This document shows, piece after piece, positions 54,266 through 64,000 of a stretch of 64,000 bases of DNA. Position numbers and translations under genes: made by a program. Source of the DNA: Branchiostoma floridae. Lineage: Eukaryota; Chordata; Leptocardii; Amphioxiformes; Branchiostomatidae. Every line of letters begins with the position of its first letter. Within the stretch, counting starts at the first letter, position 1. The notes under the pieces are model-generated. The model searched no databases. It was not told where the DNA came from and was given only the letters and a program-made list of their open reading frames with translations. Where the stretch lies: NCBI RefSeq assembly GCF_000003815.2, contig NC_049986.1:13882465-13946464 (forward strand), written 5' to 3'.

Positions 54266-57200
54266 GATAGACTATGTCTGTAGCATAGAATGTACATTAA
54301 CGGGCACATCAGGAAACTGCGCAAACTCGGAAAAATTTTCCGGCCGTTCAGTTCTGCTGAAGGGGAAGGTCAAGGCAAATTCATGATGGGATTTCATCAC
54401 AGAAGCTGAATGTTTGACTGGATTGCTTTTAGGAAGCCAGAAACGAAATATGCTCGTTCTGAATTGAATTATATGCTTCCAAGATCATATCCAGTTGCTT
54501 GAGTATGCTTTTGGCGTATCTTATTACCTGGATGTCTAACCTTCACCGACGTATATGCTTCCATCTCGCATGACTTGCATGTTGAGTATAACAAAATGCA
54601 TTATTTGTCGCAACGAAATCGTCTGCTTTACGTTTGCGGGTATGCACATTTCATTTCCATTTGGACGTAACTGTACAATTGAATTTTAAGGTAGCTACCC
54701 GAAGAAGAAACTATTGAAATCGTAACGAATTTTATGGAGTAGTATTATGCACTGACACTGACTACTTCAAAATAGAAGATTTAAATAAGCAATTACATAT
54801 ACATGGTAATGGCAAAACTGAGCCTTGCCATTGGCCCGTTCATCAGTACTAACCAAGAGCTGCAAAACTACATTTTTGTCTTCAATCTTGAATCAAGGGT
54901 TCATCAACCTATATATAACGTTAATCAACGACCTCCTGTCAGTAGGCCACGGGTTTGTAGGGTTTAAGAGGATTTTGTGAGGTTTTGCCACGATGCGAAG
55001 AGAATTTCAACACAACTCTGAATCATTTTATAAATCCCCATACCTTGTGGACATGGGAGAGTGGTATTTGCGGCCTCAGTGATATCATCCCGTAAGTTTT
55101 AATTAACTCGCCTGAGTCGGCTTTCTAAGCCGTGAGATCAAGATGCTGGCCATGAATACGCAAAGACATGTGAGTCTTTGAGAAGAATATAGGAGAAAAT
55201 GCCCCGGTATTGCTTATCTGTAGTCAGAAGAAACTTTCTCTGTCTCTGTAGCTAAAGTCAGCACAAAAAGTTCGCAAACTTGATTTTGGTCGATTGCATC
55301 TCCGTGTATACTTTATCAGATCAGCTATATTGCATTACATGTCCTTGTAAAGCTTGTAAATTGCCCTTCACAATGATATTCATTTTATCAAGAACGTACA
55401 ATCAGATCATTATAACAATCAAGAAGATAATAATCATGAGATGATCACCAGAGCTACTTATATGAGATGGTCTCGAAAAGTTGCGATTTTTTTCTTGATC
55501 GGATGTTTTTGATGACATAAAATGTTTTATCATTGGAAAACTTGTTCCTTAAAAGCGTATCGTATTTTTTATGACTATGGTTTTGTGCAATAAGCGCCAC
55601 GACTAAGTTCGTTGGTGGGTCGCCCCCAAATGTGCCGAAATTCCGTTGTCATCGTCAGGTCGACATTGTTGACAGCGGAATGTCTTTTGGTTTTGTGCCA
55701 CACTAGCACACCTCCAGTGTCCGACTTTAAGTTTAAATGTAGGATTATAACAAATTTGGAAGTTATAGAGTAATAAAAGTTTCGCAATGAAACCTAATTC
55801 TATACAATCGATAAAGTAACAAAAGAAATGTTTGATTAAATCTAAGCTTTGGCCGTTTGCGCTGGCTCGTGAGTGTGTGTTTGCACACAAGCTGTGCTCA
55901 CTCTGTAGGATTCCGTCGTGATGGTTGTATGTGGTATATCCACATCGGATACACGCGGTTAGGGGTCAATGTGGTGGATTAAACTTTGACGTCATCAGAA
56001 AGCTAGCAAAGCACAGTCACAGTTATTTTCTGCCTTATGTATTAACGGCTAGGCCCTAAACGGAAACACACGATAAAGGAGAGATACTGTCTCTGACGCA
56101 GTTTGGTTTGTTTGAGGGGGTGGGTGACGTCACGGCGTCATTATGGAGAAAATTTCGCACATCTGCTATTGTTGCGTGACGCCCGGTGTTGACCTCTGCA
56201 CAAGTATGGTGTTCTCGGGTTGTTGACGGACCCATCATTGCTTCAGAAAGTCTTAAGTGCATGACTGTAAATGGCAATTATCATGACCTTTGTGGGTCTT
56301 CGCATTTTCTTGACATAAGATTAGCCTCTGTAGCAGACTCTTCGAGTCGTTTTTTCGGCGGTAAATAGTTTCTTTTTTTTCTGATGGCAGATCAGTTCTA
56401 GTGCACTCGATTTCTGATGACCGCTCCTCGTAGAGTCTGCCTACACTCGACGTCTCAAAATTTTATCTATCTTTATCTAAATACCCGTTTCAGTGCCAAA
56501 ACGCTAGAAAGCATCAGAGTTTCGTTAGAAATTGACTGGCATTACTCGGTCGCCGTCAAGAAGATGGCTGTCGTTAATGTTCAAGCCTTGACCTCTTGGT
56601 CGTGACCCCGGGTCAATTCTGACGAATGGGGTCACGGGAATGGTGACCCAATGAGAATGTGTATTTTGACAAATTGTGTCGTTGATGTTAACATGCAGAA
56701 AGAAACATGTTACAACTTCTGTAATCCGTCACGTTTGTCTGTCTTGCTAGCGAGACTGACACTTCCACAGTTTCAGCGAATGCCTTGTTTTCGCGCAATT
56801 AACTAGTCCTAATGATAGATATTTACAACCAGACGTTGTTACTTCACGGGCGTTATTTCAGGTATACTTTTCAGTCTCATAGAGATCATAGACGAAGTGC
56901 CACTCTAGCATTTTTGTAATCCCATCTCCGTAAAACATTGTTATCATTGATCATGTGTTGATAATTAGGTAAGAAATATTAACGTTTAGTATCTGCAGAT
57001 TACCTAGGGTGACATAAACTATCGTGATTATCCAAATGGAATCTGACGATGAAGCCTTTTTGACAAGTCAGTATCATTAAAATGTACAAAATATCTTAAT
57101 GTCTTTCCCTAATACCCTGCATTAAAAGTGATTATTGATGGCATGGATAGATAAAACATCAAAGATAAGATATCAAAACATACCAAATCCCTACAAAATA

Positions 57201-57999
57201 TACTCAAGGCCCCGCGTTTGAATTGTAGTCTTTGTCTGATATTATACTTTTCATGATGTATGCATGTTTCATGCGTGGCGACCGCTGGCGTGGTTTGGTT
57301 GCCTAACGGCTGATCTTGGTGGAACGTCTTTTCGTACATTGTTTAACGAAATCTTCGGAACGATGTCTTTCTCAGCCTCCTTCTTTCAATGTTGTTGTTT
57401 TCTTTAGTTCCGATGTTTCAATTGGTAGTCTAGAGTCAAAGTTTATCATTGTTTTGATGGAAAATTGCGATTTCAAAAACCCAAAATGTTTATTTTTTCA
57501 AATACGTTTATTGCTCTACTTTGGGACACTAGTACAGTACAGTGTTAATATCCTTTCACGTTGCTATCAGTTGCACACCTGTCCTTTCCTACGACACACC
57601 TTTTTTGCTGGGTTCCACTTCTAATTCGGTGTTCGGTTACCTCACACTTGGTCATGTCACGATGGCAGTTAATGTTCCTACATGTTGAGACAATACTAGT
57701 TGCATCGAAATGAAACGAAATATTTAACTAGAAATGTTTCGGTGCGGTTAGGCCTTTTGTCAGACTGTATTTCGGTCAACAGACTGCTTTTTGATAAATC
57801 ATCAGAGAGAAAAGTAACTGACGAAAACCCCTGCTGTGCAGTGTTGGATTTCGTTTAAAAACAAGACGTTTACCGGGAGCTGCATTTCCACATTTGTCTG
57901 TGATTCTGAGTAAAATCTCATTGTTCAACGAATATTGCTATGTTTTTTGTGCGTTTTTCATATTTTGCTTTTTTCATACATAAAACGAAACAGCCCAGC
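54266..57999. other. Non-coding interval
   Basis: AT-rich with scattered GC-richer patches (54320-54400, 57270-57330). A TGACGTCACGGCGTCA double CRE-like site lies at 56125-56140. No gene, RNA gene or clear transposon was recognised. Confidence 0.45.
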
Positions 58000-58270
58000 A
58001 GCCTATGTCGTTCCTAGAAGACAGATCTGTGCCGGGGTTAAGTCTGCCCGTCCCTTCCATCAGTTCACATCGCGTAATGGCGGCATCAGCGAAATCTACT
58101 TGAGAAAATGGCGGCGGCATTAGGGGAGGCCGATCGACCATTTTCCGTCAGATAATGACTATTGATTTGGAGGGGGATGGAGAGAATGCCGAGGATGGAT
58201 GACCGGCGCCTGTTCTAACGGCCCCGGGTACTCCTGCGGCGGGGGCCCTGGTGGGGAGTTGACTTGAGCC
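58000..58270. promoter_or_regulatory. GC-rich block with YY1-type motifs (promoter or enhancer candidate)
   Basis: Contains TAATGGCGGCATC and GAAAATGGCGGCGGCATTAG (YY1-type AAAATGGCGGC), CAGATAATGACTATTGATTT (homeodomain/PBC-type cores) and a GC-rich end. Two very short ATG frames begin in the ATGGCGGC motifs and stop soon after. It could be a TATA-less promoter with untranslated exon sequence, or an enhancer. Confidence 0.35.
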
Positions 58271-59121
58271 AGCTCGGTGTTTGTTTGTTTCGCATTAGCC
58301 ACATTTGGGCGCACCAGTTTTGTGCAGTATTGGAGTAGGCGCTACGTAAGACCAGACTGTAAGGTTTCGTTTTTTTTTTTCTACTCACGCCGGAAAAAGA
58401 ACTACTTTTTAGTGTAGTGGGTTCTTCAACGTTTGGAGGTGTTGCTATGTAAGGGCGGGGAACAGATAAAGAATTAGAAACAAATAGATTTTGTACTTAT
58501 TTCGTTTTATTTCTTGACATATTACCACCTTAATCTCAAGTCTCATCTTATCATTTGCACCTGCGTGGCTACGTGTGACTTCTCACGTTGTGCACTTTCA
58601 GTCAGTTGTTCATTTGTTCGTTTGCTTTATTTGTTTTGCTCAATTGCGCCATCGGTTGTTGTTTGACAATGACGTCAACTGCCTTGGCGATATTCCATAT
58701 AAACAACACACGCAAAATGAGGCAAATTCTTCATTGCTTTCCTGTGCTCAGTGTGAAAACCTCCCTCTGATGCCTCCAGTAGGGTAGGAAATAAACTTGA
58801 TGTTCTCTTAATCTTAGATATGAATATTTCAGAGGGAATGCATCAAGTCAAATTAGGTTTAGTGGAAGTGAAAAGAAGGATATGAAACATTACGTTGTAT
58901 ACGTGTATAGTAGGTGAAACAGAGCCAGTATATATTGCATCTCAAGAACGAGAAATATGATCATGAGCTTGACACTGCCCTTGACTCCTGACCGAAGCAC
59001 ATTCCTTAAGCTCATGATCGAATTCCGACTATTTGCGCATGGATGGCGGGAACACGATTTGACATTGCCGACGACATTGGGATCAGTCAGCAGAACTTCG
59101 CAGAACTCCCGAAGACGGAAA

Positions 59122-59192
59122 TGACGTCCACTTTAGTGTCTTCTTGGTAAACAGGAAGTGACGTCAGTACATGTGACTTCTACAGACGTCAC
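59122..59192. promoter_or_regulatory. Cluster of three CRE-like sites
   Basis: TGACGTCC (59122-59129), perfect TGACGTCA (59159-59166) and GACGTCAC (59185-59192) within 71 bp. A candidate CREB/ATF-responsive element. Confidence 0.35.
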
Positions 59193-59255
59193 CAAATCCT
59201 CCTGTAATCTTGTTGAAATTCACTAGAATGCTTCATGCATCCCTCTTGAGCAGTA

Positions 59256-59612
59256 TCGAGCTGTTCTTTAAAGCCAAAGATCTTCAAACAAAATTGTGTC
59301 AGACTCCGTTAACGAAATTAAGAATTTTTGTGGGAAATATGAATGATAGGTGTCTGTAAAACGTGAACATCAAATTCGTTGTAAAATTCTTACACAGTTC
59401 CAGACTGCAGTATCGAGTACTTATGAAGTATGAATAATACTGCCGTATCTAGCTGTTCTTTTTCAGTAAACCCAAAGACGTAACGAAATTGCGTTAGACT
59501 TCCTTAACGAAATCCAAAATTTCGGGAAAAATCAAAGTGTGAATATGGATGCTACAGGTCTGTAATATGTATTTAGAATTCGTTATGATGGAATTCCTTA
59601 ACTGTTCCACGC
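59256..59612 (+). repeat. Diverged two-copy tandem duplication (~160-bp units)
   Basis: Units 59256-59405 and 59446-59612 share AGCTGTTCTTT, a TTAACGAAAT block, GGTCTGTAA/GTGTCTGTAA, AATTCGTT and AACTGTTCCA/CACAGTTCCA in the same order. Confidence 0.6.
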
Positions 59613-60395
59613 ACTCATCAGGCCATCATGAGCGGACTTCCCGCCCATCTCAGCAGACGTACTCTTACGTAAGCCTCTCTTGTACCGTCCGCGTGTGGGC
59701 GCGGGAAGGACGGACTTACCTACGTGACAACTTCAGGGCGTTACAAATATCTACAGTTCAACTCTTACGCAAGACGATGGTTCAAGTTTGTCGCTAATGG
59801 CCCTATCTAAAGGACACTGCCGTCACTGCCGAGAGAGGTGTAGAAGATTAAGAACGCCTTTCATAGATAACTACGTCAGGTTCCCCGTACTCATGTCCCG
59901 CCATGCTACGCGACCACTTTCCCGCCATTAGTAGAGATTACAGTGTATCACCGGAAAACGTCATAAAAACACTTGTCGACGGATGACGGCACCAGAAATC
60001 GTTAACTTCAATTCATATCAGTTATGACGCATTTTGTCGCACGTAGCGGAAAATTCAAAACCACCCCTTTCTCTAATTTCAACGACGTAAAAACGTCATT
60101 GTAGTCAGGTGCCAGGTGCTATACGATGGTTTACGCTTGTCCCACAATGACCTTATTTAGAGCAGATCCCTTCTTTACAGCCAATCAGGGTCTAGATCAG
60201 GATGTCATGTGAAATACAAGTGCCCCTTCTCACAACATGACGCTTATAATGTGCTTACAGCATTAGTAAGGATTATATCTATGACGACGTTATCAATCAA
60301 TTTTCAACAATCATGGCGCATTTTCTCGTAGGCTGTAGGACGAAACACCATCCTGTTTTTCTGATGTAACATGCATTGGCATAATACCGGTCATA

Positions 60396-60973
60396 CGAGG
60401 GGCGTGCAATAAGTAATGGTCCTGACCCACTTCCAGTTGTCTGATCTAAATGAAATTTTGTATGTGTAATAATTCATATCTCTATGGGTTATGTTGCAAA
60501 AGACAGCTCTGAACTAATTGTGGTTTCTGATTTACTGGTGTTTGAACTTAGTCAGGTGCGAAATGGACCAGGTGTGAAATGGAACCAGTTGAGTGTCGCG
60601 CAGTGATCCGGTTTTTGTATTTGAAAGGACGCACACCAAAGAAGACTTTTGATGAAATAAATGAAACTTATGGTGATGATGCCCCATCATATGACCTTGT
60701 AAAACGCTGGCATCCTGAATTCAAACGTGGCTGGAAGTCTGTGGAAACAGCTCCCAGACCTGGTCGTCCCTCTTGTGCCATTGATGAGGCATCAGTTGGA
60801 GGACCAACCTGGGGTGTCCTACAAAATCGGTGTCCAGAGCTGCATCAAACGATGGGAGAAATGCATAACTCTGGGTGATTCCTATGAAGAGAAAGACTAA
60901 TAACTGTGCCAAGTTTCATTAATCTCCTGCTATGGGAAATGGGTCAGGACCATTACTAATTGCACGCCCCTCG
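60396..60973 (+). mobile_element. mariner-type (Mos1-like) internal-deletion derivative
   Basis: 34-bp terminal inverted repeats begin CGAGGGGCGTGCAATAAG and differ at one position between ends; the element is flanked by TA (60394-60395 and 60974-60975), the Tc1/mariner target duplication. The + strand frame 60579-60878 encodes an N-terminal transposase DNA-binding domain (HTH_48/Mos1 type: RAVIRFLYLKGRTPKKTFDE and RPGRPSC). In another frame the 3' end encodes a mariner-like terminus (IKRWEKCITLGD) and a stop. The catalytic DDE region is missing: the 578-bp element joins the two ends of a ~1.3-kb mariner, so it is non-autonomous. Confidence 0.88.
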
Positions 60974-63011
60974 TAAGCCTTATACCGGTCGATTAAAAAT
61001 AGTGGAACTTAAAGAGATCTACACATGCAACAATAGTTATTTCTGAGGTATGCACACTTCAGACATCTAGGTGTCCAATACATAATTTACAAAGCATCGA
61101 TAACAATGCATTCGAAGACAACAAGGCCAAAAGTTTTCAGGTCATTTTCGGGGCAGGCGAGCTCGTCGTGGGACAAACACACTGTCACGTTCATCGCCAG
61201 ATTTGTAGATAATAATCACATGTGCTCACGGCACAAGACGAGCATGATTCAACAGCAATCTTGAATTTCTTTTGGTGACCTACAACTCGTGTAAAAGTGT
61301 GAGGAGCCGTTGCATTATCGCCCGGATCTACGGCTGAATGGGTCAAATTGAACGTACGCCGCCATTTTCCCGCCATTTTTAATGCTACGGCCAGCAGTAA
61401 AGTTTTACGTCATAGCGGTTGTGACGGACCAAAATTAAATGAAAATTCTTGTCAGTATACGCCCATTTTCTCATGACTTTTTGTATGCTCATGCAGATTT
61501 TTGTTTTGTGCAACTACTAACAGGAAAGAAAGGAACAACAGAGGATGTATAAAGGTACATAGCGGCAGTTAATTGTGCCGTGTTTCGTTCGACCGGTATA
61601 GTGCACCCCCTTCCAACCACGCGCCCGTTCTCCGTGCAATTCCGCGGTGTGTTCCAATTACGATATTATGTTTTTAGCAGGACCAGAGAGACAAAATAAT
61701 TTACACAGAAGAAGTGGCAAAGGTAAGCTGTAACAGCAACATGTAACTGGAGAAAATGATGCGTTGATCATTTGCCAAATTAGCATTGCTTGAGAAATTG
61801 CAGTAAACCGACCGGTATTATGCCAATAGATGTTAATATTTCAAGATAAAATGTGAGCCTTGGTTACGTCATTGAAAGTTGGGTTCGCTCAAGTCGTAAT
61901 ATTAAGTACGGCCAGGGAAGATCTTAAAAATCAAGTATGGAATCAAAATTTCTCAACTATCGATGTTGTTCATACTTTTATTTATTGTACAAGTAGGTTT
62001 TCTGATTGATTGTTCACCAGCTTGTCTTGTTGGTCGTTCCCTTATTTTCAATTTATGTTGAACTATATCCTTCCCCAATGTAATTGATTTATACTTGCAT
62101 TCATGTTTTGTAGAAAGAGTTTCTTATGAGCATTTTGTTTTTTGCTCCCTCCTTTTAAATAAATGAATGTGAATAGAAAAACAAATAAAATTTTCCCAGC
62201 CGATAACTGTCATCCATCTCCTCTGCATGCTAATATATGCCTAGGTCACATTTCCAAACAGGGGCCCGCCTGGGCTGTTTTAGGAAACGGAAAATAAAAA
62301 TGAATACGTATACGCAAATCATGCCCAGGACTCTCCTTTTTACGTTTTGTGTGTTTTTAATTCTAGTGTCTTTCATATCATATTTTCGTTGCCAAAAGCT
62401 ACCCGGCGGGGCACCGGTTTGGAAATATGGCCTAACATGGCGGCAGGGTAGCCGAGGAGACTAACGTGTATGCTGTCCGTTGAACTAGATGTTTACGGAT
62501 GTTCGCACGCAGAGATGAGTGATCTGTGTGCCCTACACACGGGTCTGTGGGTGAGAACACGGGTCATATGCACAAGCATTTTGAATGTCATTCCGTCCCC
62601 GATAGAGACGTCCCGTGGATGGAGTGTGGTGTGGTTAGAAAACCTATGTCACTCTCACGGGTACTTGAGCTGACAAGTCAAATACAGTGAGTGACAGAAA
62701 CGTTTCGTTCACCGCTAACCAGTCTTAGTTATGTTCTGTGAGTCATTCATCTATCCGCTGTTCACGCTTATTCTATCAGCTGTGCAATTCGTTTCGTAAT
62801 GAACTGATTCATTTCGCGACACACTTTATTTTAAACAGATTTTCGTTCGTAACTGATTTCCACGCAAAACGTCAAGCAAGTGTCCATTGCTGAGGTGAAT
62901 TCGATGTATGCAATCTTGCTTAAAATTACGAAACAGATTTAGATTCAAAATTTTACTTCCATTGTCGTTTTGAGAGGAAATGATTTGTAGATATAATCAA
63001 CAAATGTTGAT
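60974..63011. other. Non-coding interval upstream of the 63012 exon
   Basis: Contains CGCCGCCATTTTCCCGCCAT at about 61360-61380 (YY1/E2F-type) and a GC-richer patch with ATGGCGGCAGGGTAGCCG at 62437-62455. Part of it may be the 5' UTR or promoter of the next gene. Confidence 0.4.
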
Positions 63012-63086
63012 ATGGCTGCCTCCGATTCCGTGCGCGCGGACATCATCAAACGAATTCACATCAGCTTGCATTTACACTTGGAGAAG
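63012..63086 (+). CDS. Putative first coding exon of an unrecognised gene
   Basis: An ATG at 63012 opens a 25-codon frame (MAASDSVRADIIKR, then IHISLHLHLEK) that runs exactly to a perfect donor GAG AAG|GTAAGT at 63087. The MAAS start, an ATG following a GA-T context and a phase-0 donor are typical of an initiator exon. No second exon was identified in the remaining 900 bp, and I do not recognise the sequence. It could be chance, but the combination of GC-rich codons and a consensus donor is better than background. Confidence 0.4.
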
Positions 63087-64000
63087 GTAAGTGTGTATGG
63101 GGTCATTAGAAACACTTCACTTTGAATTTACACTTAACTTTGCTGAAATTGAATTCCCCTAATGGTGTACAGAAACGGAAACTGTAGCTGATTGACATTC
63201 CCCTCTCGCTGTTCCGTGTTTTTCTCCGGCCCTTCGCAGCGTCTTAAGGAGCACTTCAGGCTAAAAATAAAGTGAGAAGTGCGGTTTGGAAATGGTTTCT
63301 AAATTAGGAAGATGGGCCGCCGAAATAGAACAATCACGACACTCGTATCCAACGGCACAATTTTGTAATAAAAGCAAGATTGGGTGAATCATGAAGAGGT
63401 TGGTATTGGCACCAGAGCGCTGTAGAGGAATGTTGACAGCACGTCCTGTGTTCCGAGAATCCACCGGCTAAGAATAGTTTGACAGCGCTGACATTAACAT
63501 GTGAGGTGATATCGTCCCGGCAAATGGGCTATGTCGGCACTGTCGTATGCGTGATGGCTGAGAATCGCGCAGGCGAAGCCGGAGTAACACTATTAATGTT
63601 ACAGGTTACGCCAGACTGGACGGGAATACTGATAACACACCGTGTGCGTGGACCACGCCTCTGGCTGGAAAGTTACCGGAAGGGGGAGGGGGATAAACTG
63701 ACGCGCTGAATCATCAGATGAGTCAGTGAATCATGATTGCCCTGTGTTCACGGAGCTTGTTCACCTGGTCATGCATGTAACTCGTACAATTTCAGGTATA
63801 ATTGGAACAGAAAATGCACTTTTATTTATCTATTAATCTGATATGTTAGGGTAGTCCTTCCAGTTACAATAACTTATTTCCAAGGGAGCCTTTTATAAGA
63901 TCATAACATATCAGAATACAAAGAAAAAAAATACTGAAATACAAGACTGACAAATCTCAAACATTCACAATAATACTACACCATCGAATATAGTAGAAGT
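63087..64000. other. Terminal interval (possible first intron)
   Basis: No clear coding exon. 63480-63710 is GC-richer and carries an open frame without recognisable similarity. Confidence 0.4.

Larger units (their letters stand above)
58271..60395. other. Non-coding interval with CRE cluster and tandem duplication
   Basis: Three CRE-like sites occur at 59122-59192, a diverged tandem duplication at 59256-59405/59446-59612, and CCCGCCAT-containing segments near 59890-59935 that recur with similar context near 61365. No coding sequence was recognised. Confidence 0.45.

Noticed and set aside
60579-60878. Complete transposase gene
   Set aside because: Only the N-terminal HTH part is present; the catalytic region is deleted.
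43074-63011. Known conserved microRNA hairpins (let-7, miR-1, -9, -10, -92, -124 and similar)
   Set aside because: Looked for mature seed-plus-body matches by eye on the + strand and found none; not exhaustive.
43100-64000. 5' exons and signal peptide of the EGF-FReD gene
   Set aside because: No minus-strand exon with EGF spacing or a convincing signal peptide was found upstream of 43073; they probably lie outside the window or are too short to call by eye.

Overview
This is an animal nuclear genome window, most likely from a cephalochordate (amphioxus, Branchiostoma). Introns are short to medium with GT-AG borders. The proteins read like invertebrate-deuterostome orthologues of vertebrate genes. 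The AT-rich intergenic DNA carries tRNA-derived SINEs, small inverted-repeat transposons and minisatellites. The lancelet assignment is inferred from style and protein content and is not proven.

Layout. 1-9,280: three paralogous cysteine-rich genes with an N-terminal CXC (Tesmin/TSO1-like) domain and an unrecognised C-terminal cysteine module. The first is cut by the window edge (+), the second is inverted (-), the third is (+); the last two diverge from one 505-bp promoter interval with an E2F-type site on each side. 10,901-12,463 (-): an SDF2/SDF2L1-like ER protein of three MIR repeats. 12,640-28,430 (+): a complete Drosha gene, traced here through 33 coding exons (1,545 residues), head-to-head with the SDF2-like gene at 176 bp. 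30,233-31,658 (+): a two-exon ZIP zinc transporter closest to SLC39A3. 35,522-43,073 (-): the 3' part of a secreted EGF-fibrinogen-domain gene (four EGF exons plus a FReD exon). 43,074-63,011: about 20 kb without a recognisable gene, holding GC-rich blocks that look like candidate regulatory or conserved noncoding DNA, a ~350-bp dispersed duplication and a mariner-type deletion derivative. 63,012-63,086 (+): a plausible first coding exon of another gene.

Functionally the genes are mostly independent: nuclear microRNA processing (Drosha), ER protein folding (SDF2-like), zinc uptake (ZIP) and an extracellular recognition or matrix protein. CXC domains bind DNA, so the first three genes probably encode nuclear proteins.

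The most interesting observations are (i) a long tryptophan/glycine (WG/GW) repeat region in the N-terminal part of Drosha, resembling Argonaute-hook platforms; (ii) a 41-bp minisatellite in Drosha whose every unit carries a copy of an exon end plus its splice donor; (iii) an analogous minisatellite that appears to start from a splice donor in the EGF-FReD gene; and (iv) the CXC-gene trio with its undescribed Cys module and E2F-type sites.
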